In this document: in pieces, positions 16,006 through 23,424 of the stretch | Layout of the letters: each line of letters starts with the position of its first letter | How positions within the stretch are numbered: position 1 is the stretch's first letter | Source of the DNA: Ruegeria halocynthiae | Lineage (GTDB): Bacteria > Pseudomonadota > Alphaproteobacteria > Rhodobacterales > Rhodobacteraceae | Assembly (NCBI RefSeq): GCF_000743705.1 | Contig: NZ_JQEZ01000001.1 | Location: forward strand, 488,070 to 552,069 | Direction: 5' to 3' | Length of the DNA: 64,000 nt | Program-made: the position numbers and the translations under genes | Notes under the pieces: model-generated | Databases searched by the model: none | Told to the model about the DNA's origin: nothing | The model's input: only the letters and a program-made list of their open reading frames with translations

Positions 16006-16934
16006 TGCGCTACCCCCATCCGTTTCAGAACTTTCCTCTCAACCAGTCCCAACAGCCCCACAAGGCTGGCCGCCAGAAGGGCCGCTGCAAACAGGGCCGA
16101 CCAAATCTGTACCGTCTGCCCATAATAGCTGCCCGCCAACAACCGCGCGCCCAAACCAGCAACAGCCCCCGTCGGCAGTTCCCCGACAATCGCGCCGACC
16201 AGTGAGGCCGCGATACCGATCTTCAGCGATGTGAACAGGTATGGCAGCGACGCAGGCAAGCGCAGTTTCCAGAACCCCTGCGCGCGGCTTGCATTGTACG
16301 TGCGCAAAAGATCCAACTGCATCGCATCAGGGCTGCGCAGGCCCTTGACCATGCCAACGACCACCGGAAAGAAACTCAGATAGGCCGAGATCACAGCCTT
16401 GGGAATAATCCCCTGAATCCCAACCGAATACAGCACCACGATGATCATCGGGGCCAGCGCGATGATCGGGATTGTCTGACTGACGATGGCCCAAGGCATC
16501 ACCGACAGGTCCATGACCCGGCTATGCACGATGCCCACAGCCAGCACGATGCCCAGCCCGGTGCCAATCGCAAACCCCAACATCGTCGCGCTTAGCGTAA
16601 CCCAGGCGTGATAGACCAGCGACCGTTTCGAGGTGATCTTTTTCTGAACCGTGGTTTCCCACATCTCGACCGCGACCTGATGCGGGGCGGGTAAGCGGGG
16701 CCGATCCTGATCCCACGTGGCCGGAATGGCGAAACTATTCGTCAGTACCAGTCCAAATTCCGACAAGTCGCGCCGATCCTTGGCCGAAGGCGGCTGCACC
16801 ACGGCCCCTGCCCGCTCCTGTTCAGTCAACACGCCCTTGATGTTCATCGGGATGCAGGCCGCGTACCAGAACGCGACGATGATCGCGAGAACCGTCAGAA
16901 CGGCCCAGAAGGCTTTGAACGCACCGTTACTCAT
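16002..16934 (-). CDS. ABC transporter permease (NMT1-type system, first permease)
   Basis: 310 aa. An N-terminal membrane helix is followed by a roughly 70-residue exported loop and then a five-helix permease core with RTYNASRAQGFWKLRLPASLP near residues 218-238, matching the coupling loop of its partner permease. The start at ATG 16934 is chosen because it overlaps the ATPase stop (ATGAGTAA), a coupled arrangement seen throughout this operon; an in-frame start at 16967 would bury more of the ATPase gene. It pairs with the 15160-16005 permease. Confidence 0.88.
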   Translation of the reverse strand: MSNGAFKAFWAVLTVLAIIVAFWYAACIPMNIKGVLTEQERAGAVVQPPSAKDRRDLSEFGLVLTNSFAIPATWDQDRPRLPAPHQVAVEMWETTVQKKITSKRSLVYHAWVTLSATMLGFAIGTGLGIVLAVGIVHSRVMDLSVMPWAIVSQTIPIIALAPMIIVVLYSVGIQGIIPKAVISAYLSFFPVVVGMVKGLRSPDAMQLDLLRTYNASRAQGFWKLRLPASLPYLFTSLKIGIAASLVGAIVGELPTGAVAGLGARLLAGSYYGQTVQIWSALFAAALLAASLVGLLGLVERKVLKRMGVAQ

Positions 16935-17718
16935 CCGCATGACCCGCCCGCAACCCCTCGCGTACACGATGGGCGACTTCGATGAACTCCTGCGAGTCGC
17001 GGATGTCCAATGGCCGCTCTTTTGGCAGAGGGCTGTCGATCACATCTGTTATCCGCCCCGGGCGCGGGCTCATCACCACGATCTTGGTGGACAGATACAC
17101 CGCCTCGGGGATCGAGTGGGTTACAAAACCGATGGTCTTTTCCGTGCGCGCCCACAGCGCCAATAGCTGCTCGTTCAGGTGATCGCGCACAATCTCGTCC
17201 AGCGCTCCGAATGGTTCGTCCATCAGCAGAATGTCGGCGTCAAACGCCAGCGCCCGCGCAATACTGGCGCGCTGCTGCATCCCGCCGGACAATTGCCAGG
17301 GAAACTTGCCACCGAACCCTTCAAGGTCGACCAGTTCCAGAACATTCCTGACCCGTTCGTCCTGTTCCGCCGCCGAATAGCCCATGATCTCAAGCGGCAG
17401 CTTGATATTCTTGGCAATAGTCCGCCAGGGATACAGACCTGCGGCCTGAAACACATAGCCATAAGCCCGGTTGCGCCGTGCCTCATCCGGGGTCATGCCG
17501 TTAACGGTCAGCGTTCCCCCGGTCGGCGCCTCAAGCGCTGCAACGCAGCGCAAAAAGGTGGTCTTGCCACAGCCCGAGGGGCCGATAAAGCTTACGAATT
17601 CACCCTTGTCGACCGTCAGGTTCACATCCTTGAGCGCGTGGATCGGTCCGTCATTGGTCTGGAAGGTAAGGTCGAGAGCCTTGGCCTCTATGACTGTCGT
17701 AGTGCCTTGGGTCGTCAT
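16927..17718 (-). CDS. ABC transporter ATP-binding protein (NMT1-type system)
   Basis: 263 aa ABC ATPase of the nitrate/sulfonate/pyrimidine-type group. Walker A GPSGCGKTT lies near residues 42-50, signature LSGGMQQRASIARAL near 142-156, Walker B DILLMDEPFGALD near 163-175, and VTHSIPEA with the switch His near 197. It drives the two permeases encoded directly downstream. Its ATG overlaps the TGA of the small membrane protein gene (ATGA), so all four genes read as one coupled unit. Confidence 0.93.
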   Translation of the reverse strand: MTTQGTTTVIEAKALDLTFQTNDGPIHALKDVNLTVDKGEFVSFIGPSGCGKTTFLRCVAALEAPTGGTLTVNGMTPDEARRNRAYGYVFQAAGLYPWRTIAKNIKLPLEIMGYSAAEQDERVRNVLELVDLEGFGGKFPWQLSGGMQQRASIARALAFDADILLMDEPFGALDEIVRDHLNEQLLALWARTEKTIGFVTHSIPEAVYLSTKIVVMSPRPGRITDVIDSPLPKERPLDIRDSQEFIEVAHRVREGLRAGHADE

Positions 17719-18188
17719 TGAGTATCTCGTTTGTAGAGGACTAGAAGAGCTGACAGTACTGCTGCAGGAGCGCCGAAAATCAGGGGCCAGAACTGAGCCG
17801 CTGAAAAAAACTCAAAGAAGCTTCTTTCCGGTGATAAGATGCGAAGCCCTACAGGTATGCCTATTGAACTCTGGATGCTCACAACAAGCGCTGCGGTGGA
17901 AACAGATAGCATCGGCAATATCTTGGAGGGCAGTAACTTTCCGACCATCCAGCGATAAACAAAGAACCCCGGAACCAGCGAGAATAGCATTACCGGAACC
18001 CAAATTGGGCTCCCCCAAAAAAAGAGAAATGCTATCCCAAAAAGAATATTGACGATGGCCTCGCCCGAGAGATTAGGGACAATTGCCGAGAACATCATTA
18101 GCAGCAAGGTGAACAATATGGTCACCGCTGCAAACCCCGCGTAGCGCGCAAACGACGGTCGCCCGATTTTCCAGACCTCCTGCCCCAT
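17715..18188 (-). CDS. Small four-helix membrane protein of unknown function
   Basis: 157 aa with four hydrophobic segments (about residues 18-38, 45-72, 88-105, 128-150) and no recognised domain. It starts at the ATG of a TGATG overlap with the dihydropyrimidinase stop and ends in an ATGA overlap with the ABC ATPase start, so it is locked inside the operon. The DNA is visibly richer in A and T than its neighbours, which suggests separate acquisition or low codon optimisation. It may be an accessory part of the transporter or a separate permease component; no homologue is recognised. Confidence 0.8.
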   Translation of the reverse strand: MGQEVWKIGRPSFARYAGFAAVTILFTLLLMMFSAIVPNLSGEAIVNILFGIAFLFFWGSPIWVPVMLFSLVPGFFVYRWMVGKLLPSKILPMLSVSTAALVVSIQSSIGIPVGLRILSPERSFFEFFSAAQFWPLIFGAPAAVLSALLVLYKRDTQ

Positions 18189-19642
18189 CAAACCCCCGTC
18201 GCCGGAATTCCCGTGCGTTTGATCGGCCGCGGCGCGGTCAGTTCTTTCCAGGTGCTCAACGCCGTGTTCACATGACCATTGGCCTGGCGTGCGACAAAGT
18301 CACCGTGGCCCTCCTGCGTGCGAATTTCACCGTCATGCACCGCCAGTTGCCCCCGTGTCATAGTAAAGCGCGGCAGGCCTTTGACCTCTTTGCCCTCGAA
18401 CACGTTGTAATCGATTGAAGATTGCTGCGTATCGGCGCTGATCGTCTTGGATTTCTCCGGATCCCAAACAACGATATCCGCATCCGCCCCAACAAGAATC
18501 GCACCTTTTTTCGGATAGCAATTCAATATCTTGGCGATGTTTGTTGACGTCACCGCAACAAATTCATTCGGCGTCAGACGCCCCGTGTTCACACCATGGG
18601 TCCAAAGCATTGGCATCCGATCTTCCAATCCGCCGGTGCCGTTGGGAATCTTGGTAAAGTCACCAACACCGTTGCGTTTTTGCTCGGTCGTAAAGGCGCA
18701 ATGGTCCGTCGCCACAACACTCAACGTGCCAGAATGCAGACCATTCCATAGGCTATCCTGATGCTGCTTGTTCCGAAATGGGGGGCTCATAACCCGCCGT
18801 GCCGCGTGGTCCCAATCCTGGTTGAAATACTCGCTCTCATCCAACGTCAGATGCTGGATCAGGGGTTCCCCCCACACCCGCTTGCCCTGCATTTTGGCGC
18901 GCCGGATGGCTTCATGCGCCTCTTCGCAGGACGTATGCACCACATAAAGCGGCACGCCCGCCATGTCGGCAATCATGATCGCACGGTTGGTGGCCTCGCC
19001 CTCAACCTGCGGCGGCCGAGAATAGGCATGCGCCTCGGGGCCCGTGTTGCCCTCGGCCAGCAGCTTGGCGCTCAGTTCAGCCACAACATCGCCATTCTCG
19101 GCATGTACCATGGCGATACCGCCCAACTCTGCCAGGCGTTTGAATGACGAATACAGTTCATCGTCATTCACCATCAACGCACCCTTATAAGCCATGAAAT
19201 GCTTGAACGTGTTGATGCCGCGTGTCTCGATCACCGTTTTGATGTCATCAAACACCTGCTCACCCCACCAGGTCACGGCCATGTGGAACGAATAATCGCA
19301 ATTCGCACGGGTCGACTTGTTGTCCCACCGCTTCAACGCATCCAGCAGGCTTTCGCCCGGGTTCGGCAGGGCAAAATCCACCACCATCGTGGTACCGCCG
19401 GCCAACGCTGCCCGCGTTCCACTTTCGAAATCATCGCTGGAATAGGTCCCCATGAACGGCATCTCAAGATGCGTATGGGGATCAATCCCGCCTGGCATCA
19501 CATAGCACCCCGTCGCATCCAACTCCTTGTCACCCTTCAAATCCAAGCCGATCTCGGTGATGACGCCACCCTCGACCATCACATCCGCCTTATAGGAAAG
19601 ATCGGCGGTTACGACGGTCCCGTTCTTGATCACAGTGTTCAT
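18188..19642 (-). CDS. hydA: Dihydropyrimidinase (D-hydantoinase)
   Basis: 484 aa amidohydrolase that opens dihydrouracil or dihydrothymine to the N-carbamoyl-beta-amino acid. The metal-binding HTH lies in GGIDPHTHLEMPF near residue 58, the carboxylated Lys in FKHFMAYKGA near 150, and further metal His residues in MVHAENGD and YVVHTSCEEAHEA. The DHCAFT stretch near 316 supplies the metal Asp. Length and motifs fit the dihydropyrimidinase branch. It lies between the ureidopropionase-type gene upstream and the transporter genes downstream, giving step two of the reductive pathway. Confidence 0.92.
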   Translation of the reverse strand: MNTVIKNGTVVTADLSYKADVMVEGGVITEIGLDLKGDKELDATGCYVMPGGIDPHTHLEMPFMGTYSSDDFESGTRAALAGGTTMVVDFALPNPGESLLDALKRWDNKSTRANCDYSFHMAVTWWGEQVFDDIKTVIETRGINTFKHFMAYKGALMVNDDELYSSFKRLAELGGIAMVHAENGDVVAELSAKLLAEGNTGPEAHAYSRPPQVEGEATNRAIMIADMAGVPLYVVHTSCEEAHEAIRRAKMQGKRVWGEPLIQHLTLDESEYFNQDWDHAARRVMSPPFRNKQHQDSLWNGLHSGTLSVVATDHCAFTTEQKRNGVGDFTKIPNGTGGLEDRMPMLWTHGVNTGRLTPNEFVAVTSTNIAKILNCYPKKGAILVGADADIVVWDPEKSKTISADTQQSSIDYNVFEGKEVKGLPRFTMTRGQLAVHDGEIRTQEGHGDFVARQANGHVNTALSTWKELTAPRPIKRTGIPATGV

Positions 19643-19680
19643 TTTAATCTCCCTGATGCGGTCTGCGCCGCTTGCTTCAT

Positions 19681-19735
19681 CTGGCCAAAAATATCCCGGG
19701 GGAGTCGCCCGGCGGGCGACGGGGGCAGCGCCCCC
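19681..19735. repeat. Rhodobacteraceae-type intergenic palindromic repeat
   Basis: Two adjacent hairpins: GTCGCCCG-G-CGGGCGAC (19704-19720) and GGGGGC-AGC-GCCCCC (19721-19735), next to the AAAAATATCCCGGGGGA box on the left. It fills most of the 93-bp gap between the dihydropyrimidinase and carbamoylase genes and touches the stop of the latter. From memory, elements of this layout are common at gene ends in roseobacter genomes. Read on the minus strand it ends in ATATTTTT, so it may attenuate transcription. Confidence 0.6.
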
Positions 19736-20986
19736 CTATTCCACAATCTGTGCCGTCTCGACGACCGCGTGGAACAGAACATCGGCCCCGGCTGCCGCCC
19801 AGTCCTTGCTGATCTCCTCGGCCTCATTGTGGCTTAACCCATCCACACAGGGGCACATCACCATCGCGGTTGGCGCCACCCGGTTGATCCAGCACGCGTC
19901 ATGCCCTGCGCCAGAAATGATGTCGGTGTGCGAAAGCCCCAACCGTTCGGCGGCACTCCGTACCGCAGCCACGCAATCCTCGTCGAACGTCACCGGATCA
20001 AACCCACCAACTTTCTCGAATTCGATCTGAAGACCCATGTCTTCGACGATATCCTCGGCCGCGACCCTCAGACGGTTCTCCATGTCTGTTATGACGGCCA
20101 GATCGGGTGACCGAAGATCGACCGTAAACACCACCTTGCCGGGGATCACATTGCGAGAGTTGGGAAAGACCTCGATATGCCCCGCCGCGCCCACTGCATG
20201 GGGTGCATGCGACCATGCGATCTCATCGACCTTTTCAAGAACCCGCGCCATCGCCAGACCCGCATTCTTGCGCATCGGCATCGGGGTCGAGCCGGTATGC
20301 GCATCCTTGCCGGTGATGGTGACCTGGGTCCAACTCAAACCCTGCCCATGGGTCACGACGCCGATATCCTTACCTTCAGCCTCAAGGATCGGACCCTGCT
20401 CAATGTGAAGTTCAAAAAAGGCATGCATCTTGCGTGTGCCAACGTCCTCATCACCGCGCCAGCCGATACGTTCAAGCTCCTCACCGAACTTCTTCCCTTC
20501 GGCATCCTCTCGGTCATAGGCCCAATCCTGCGTATGCATCCCAGCAAACACGCCCGAGGACAGCATCGCCGGAGCATATCGCGTGCCCTCTTCGTTGGTC
20601 CAATTGGTCGCGATAATCGGGTGCTTGGTCCTGATGCCCAGATCGTTGAGCGTGCGAATGATCTCCAACCCGCCCAATACGCCCAGCACCCCGTCATATT
20701 TTCCGCCTGTGGGCTGCGTATCCAGATGCGAACCAACATAGACCGGCAACGCATCGGGGTCGGTGCCTTCGCGGCGGGCAAACATATTGCCCATCTGGTC
20801 CAACCCCATGGAACAACCTGCATCCTCGCACCATTCCTGGAACAACGCGCGGCCCTCGGCATCCTCATCCGTCAGCGTCTGTCGGTTGTTGCCACCAGCA
20901 ATACCCGGGCCTATCTTGGCCATCTCCATCAGGCTGTCCCACAGCCTGTCGCCATTGATCCTGAGGTTCTGCGCCGGAGCTGCCAT
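19736..20986 (-). CDS. Zn-dependent N-carbamoyl amino acid hydrolase (beta-ureidopropionase type)
   Basis: 416 aa of the M20/HyuC amidohydrolase group. Metal ligands are visible in YVGSHLDTQPTGGKYDG near residues 82-97, ATNWTNEEGTRYAP near 125-140, and FELHIEQGP near 190. The dimerisation lid (residues about 210-330) carries TGKDAHTGSTPMPMRKNA. It would hydrolyse N-carbamoyl-beta-alanine or -beta-aminoisobutyrate, the last step of reductive pyrimidine breakdown. It starts just below the RutR operator, and the dihydropyrimidinase gene follows, so it probably heads the minus-strand transcript. Confidence 0.9.
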   Translation of the reverse strand: MAAPAQNLRINGDRLWDSLMEMAKIGPGIAGGNNRQTLTDEDAEGRALFQEWCEDAGCSMGLDQMGNMFARREGTDPDALPVYVGSHLDTQPTGGKYDGVLGVLGGLEIIRTLNDLGIRTKHPIIATNWTNEEGTRYAPAMLSSGVFAGMHTQDWAYDREDAEGKKFGEELERIGWRGDEDVGTRKMHAFFELHIEQGPILEAEGKDIGVVTHGQGLSWTQVTITGKDAHTGSTPMPMRKNAGLAMARVLEKVDEIAWSHAPHAVGAAGHIEVFPNSRNVIPGKVVFTVDLRSPDLAVITDMENRLRVAAEDIVEDMGLQIEFEKVGGFDPVTFDEDCVAAVRSAAERLGLSHTDIISGAGHDACWINRVAPTAMVMCPCVDGLSHNEAEEISKDWAAAGADVLFHAVVETAQIVE

Positions 20987-21034
20987 TCTAAATTCCCTGT
21001 TGCTTGCGATTTGGCTCGCTTTTGGTGTGTTGAT

Positions 21035-21052
21035 TTGACCATCTGGTCAAAC
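21035..21052. promoter_or_regulatory. rutR box: RutR-type operator
   Basis: TTTGACCATCTGGTCAAA, two perfect 8-bp arms around TC. It matches the RutR consensus TTGACCA-NN-TGGTCAA. It lies 49 bp upstream of the carbamoylase gene start and 105 bp upstream of the divergent TetR-family gene, so it could control both. Confidence 0.85.
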
Positions 21053-21156
21053 TCACGCTATCACGGGTTCGAAATCAGTCAAGAAATTGCATGGAGCCGT
21101 CACTTAATTCGGTATCTTTAGCCCCTGCACGATGAAAAAAGAGACACGCAGTAAAC

Positions 21157-21765
21157 ATGCCCAAGGATCGCGCTCCGACCCGAATTCAGAAAAAGAACCG
21201 CGCCGCGATTCTTGAAGCCGCTCTGAACGTGTTTTCTGCACATGGATTTCGTGGTGCGACCGTGGACCAGATCGCGACCGAGGCCGGGCTGAGCAAACCC
21301 AACTTGCTGTATTACTTCCCGTCGAAAGAGGCGATCCACACCGCCCTGCTGTCGGGCCTGTTGGAAACATGGCTTGCCCCATTGCACGATCTCGACGCGA
21401 CCGGTGACCCGATGGAGGAAATTCTTTCTTACATCCGCCGCAAACTGCAGATGAGCCGCGAATTTCCACGTGAAAGCCGACTGTTCGCTAACGAACTCGT
21501 ACAGGGCGCACCCCGCATTCACTCGGCCCTGTCACATGACCTGAAGGTTCTGGTGGACGAGAAAACAGCGATCCTGACCGATTGGATGGATCAGGGTAAA
21601 ATCGCGAAACTGCACCCCTATCATCTGATTTTCTCGATCTGGGCGCTGACGCAACATTACGCCGACTTCGATATTCAGGTCCGGGTGATTTTGGGCGACG
21701 AAGATCCCTATGAAGGTGCTGAACCGTTTGTCGACACGCTCTATCGCAAACTGCTGAGACCTTAA
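21157..21765 (+). CDS. rutR: TetR-family regulator of pyrimidine use (RutR-like)
   Basis: 202 aa. The N-terminal helix-turn-helix (ILEAALNVFSAHGFRGATVDQIATEAGLSKPNLLYYF region, about residues 16-50) and the RutR-type ligand domain (residues about 70-200) with WALTQHYADF near 165 are clear. E. coli RutR binds uracil or thymine and releases DNA. A near-perfect RutR site lies upstream and the divergent genes encode pyrimidine breakdown. Start ATG 21157 has only a weak ribosome-binding site. Autoregulation is likely from the operator position. Confidence 0.88.
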   Translation: MPKDRAPTRIQKKNRAAILEAALNVFSAHGFRGATVDQIATEAGLSKPNLLYYFPSKEAIHTALLSGLLETWLAPLHDLDATGDPMEEILSYIRRKLQMSREFPRESRLFANELVQGAPRIHSALSHDLKVLVDEKTAILTDWMDQGKIAKLHPYHLIFSIWALTQHYADFDIQVRVILGDEDPYEGAEPFVDTLYRKLLRP

Positions 21766-21799
21766 GGGCAAATTAACTCTGATTGGTCAGGCTAACGAC

Positions 21800-22024
21800 A
21801 TGCTGCCGACCCGACACACACCAGACCCCTGGATTGCCCAATTGTTTTCAACCCAATCCGCCAAACGTGGAGCAGTGGTGCGCAGGTCAGTTGCCTGGGT
21901 TGAACGCGAGGTGGGTCATGCCCGGTTCCAAAACGAAGTCAAGCAGCGCGGATATCATTTGATCCGCACTGCCAACCAGTACATCGTTATTTGCCACAAC
22001 GGCCCCATCGACATTCTGTTCTAA
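21800..22024 (+). CDS. Small conserved protein of unknown function
   Basis: 74 aa, basic and soluble (RTANQYIVICHNGPIDILF at the C terminus, PTRHTPDPWIAQLF at the N terminus). Similar short proteins are annotated variably in roseobacters, sometimes under an anthranilate-isomerase label that I do not trust, because the length is far below that enzyme. It follows the RutR gene by 34 bp on the same strand and ends just before a strong palindrome at 22052-22070. No catalytic motif can be seen. Confidence 0.6.
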   Translation: MLPTRHTPDPWIAQLFSTQSAKRGAVVRRSVAWVEREVGHARFQNEVKQRGYHLIRTANQYIVICHNGPIDILF

Positions 22025-22051
22025 GAAAATTCGCCGAGTTTTCTCGCCCAG

Positions 22052-22070
22052 GATTTTTCGTCGAAAAATC
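22052..22070. terminator. Palindrome between convergent genes, possible bidirectional terminator
   Basis: GATTTTTCGTCGAAAAATC, two perfect 9-bp arms around a single T. It lies between the ends of the convergent 74-aa gene (22024) and preA (22075). The A/T-rich arms give a U tract in both directions, but the one-base loop would have to open up. A shorter AGAAAA...TTTTCT hairpin precedes it at about 22024-22044. Confidence 0.5.
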
Positions 22071-22074
22071 TTAC

Positions 22075-23379
22075 CTACTCAGCCGCCTTTGACATGGGGT
22101 TATTCGGGTGTGTCGTCCAGTTGGCATATTCTGGCTGCACCTCTTGACCAGTGCGCGGATCAACCTCACCCGCCGCCATCGGCACCATCGAGATACATCC
22201 GTCCACTGGGCAGACATCCACGCACAGGTTGCAGGCGACGCATTCGTCGTCCATGACCTCGAACACCCGATCCGCAGACATCGAGATTGCCTGATGGCTG
22301 GTGTCTTCGCACGCAGCATAGCAGCGACCGCACTTGATACACTGGTCCTGATCAATCTTAGCCTTGGCCACATAGTTCAGGTTCAGATACTTCCAGTCCG
22401 TCACGTTCGGCACCGCAAGGCCGACAACCTGCGACACGTCCGTATATCCCTTTTCGTCCATCCATTTGGACAGGCCCGCAGTCAGTTCATCAATGATCTT
22501 GAACCCATAGGTCATCGCGGCTGTGCAGACCTGAACGGTACCACATCCCAGCGCCATGAACTCGGCCGCATCGCGCCATGTGGTCACGCCACCAATACCC
22601 GAGATCGGCAGGCCATGTGTGGCCTCGGCACGCGCGATTTCGGACACCATCGAAAGGGCAATCGGCTTCACCGCCGGACCGCAATACCCCCCATGGCTAC
22701 CCTTGCCATCAATCGAGGGTTCGGGGCTAAGTGTGTCCAGATTGACGCTGGTGATCGAGTTAATGGTATTGATCAGCGACACCGCGTCTGCGCCACCATT
22801 TTTCGCCGCTTCGGCGGGTTTGCGAACATCTGTGATATTCGGCGTCAGCTTTACAATGACTGGCCGGTCATAGTATTTCTTGCACCAGCGGGTGACCATT
22901 TCGATATATTCCGGAACCTGCCCGACGGCCGAACCCATCCCCCGTTCGCTCATCCCGTGGGGGCAGCCAAAGTTCAGCTCGATTCCATCTGCCCCGGTCT
23001 CCTCAACGCGTGGCAGGATGGCCTTCCAAGCCTCTTCTTCGCACGGCACCATGATCGAGGCGATCAGCGCACGATCCGGGTAGTCGGCCTTGACCCGCGC
23101 CATCTCTTCAAGGTTCACCTCCAATGGCCGGTCGGTGATCAATTCGATATTGTTCAGACCCAGCAAGCGCCGATCTGCGCCATAAATCGCACCGTATCGA
23201 GGCCCGTTTACATTCACGACCGGGGGGCCCTCGGACCCCAGCGTTTTCCAGACCACGCCACCCCATCCGGCCTCAAAGGCACGGCGGACATTGTATTCCT
23301 TATCTGTCGGCGGCGCCGAAGCCAACCAGTAGGGATTTGGGCTTTCGATTCCCAGAAAGTTTGTCTTTAAATCAGCCAT
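22075..23379 (-). CDS. preA: NAD-dependent dihydropyrimidine dehydrogenase, catalytic subunit
   Basis: 434 aa. An FMN-binding TIM barrel of the dihydroorotate-dehydrogenase type covers residues about 5-320 (SPNPYWLASAPPT near the N terminus, ELNFGCPHGMSERGMGSAVG near 140, VKLTPNI near 185, ISGIGGVTTW near 258). Two 4Fe-4S sets follow: CIKCGRCYAACED near 343 and CVACNLCVDVCPVDGC near 375. It reduces uracil or thymine with electrons from PreT, step one of the pathway. It is 45 bp downstream of preT on the same strand. The catalytic Cys region CP in NFGCPHG is present. Confidence 0.92.
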   Translation of the reverse strand: MADLKTNFLGIESPNPYWLASAPPTDKEYNVRRAFEAGWGGVVWKTLGSEGPPVVNVNGPRYGAIYGADRRLLGLNNIELITDRPLEVNLEEMARVKADYPDRALIASIMVPCEEEAWKAILPRVEETGADGIELNFGCPHGMSERGMGSAVGQVPEYIEMVTRWCKKYYDRPVIVKLTPNITDVRKPAEAAKNGGADAVSLINTINSITSVNLDTLSPEPSIDGKGSHGGYCGPAVKPIALSMVSEIARAEATHGLPISGIGGVTTWRDAAEFMALGCGTVQVCTAAMTYGFKIIDELTAGLSKWMDEKGYTDVSQVVGLAVPNVTDWKYLNLNYVAKAKIDQDQCIKCGRCYAACEDTSHQAISMSADRVFEVMDDECVACNLCVDVCPVDGCISMVPMAAGEVDPRTGQEVQPEYANWTTHPNNPMSKAAE

Positions 23380-23424
23380 TTTCCGGCCTCCCTGATGCAG
23401 TGAAGCATCTTTATCTTACGTGTT

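Noticed and set aside
22108-23370. 420-codon open frame on the plus strand opposite preA
   Set aside because: Antisense to a well-supported enzyme with conserved FMN and cluster motifs; the translation shows no family features.
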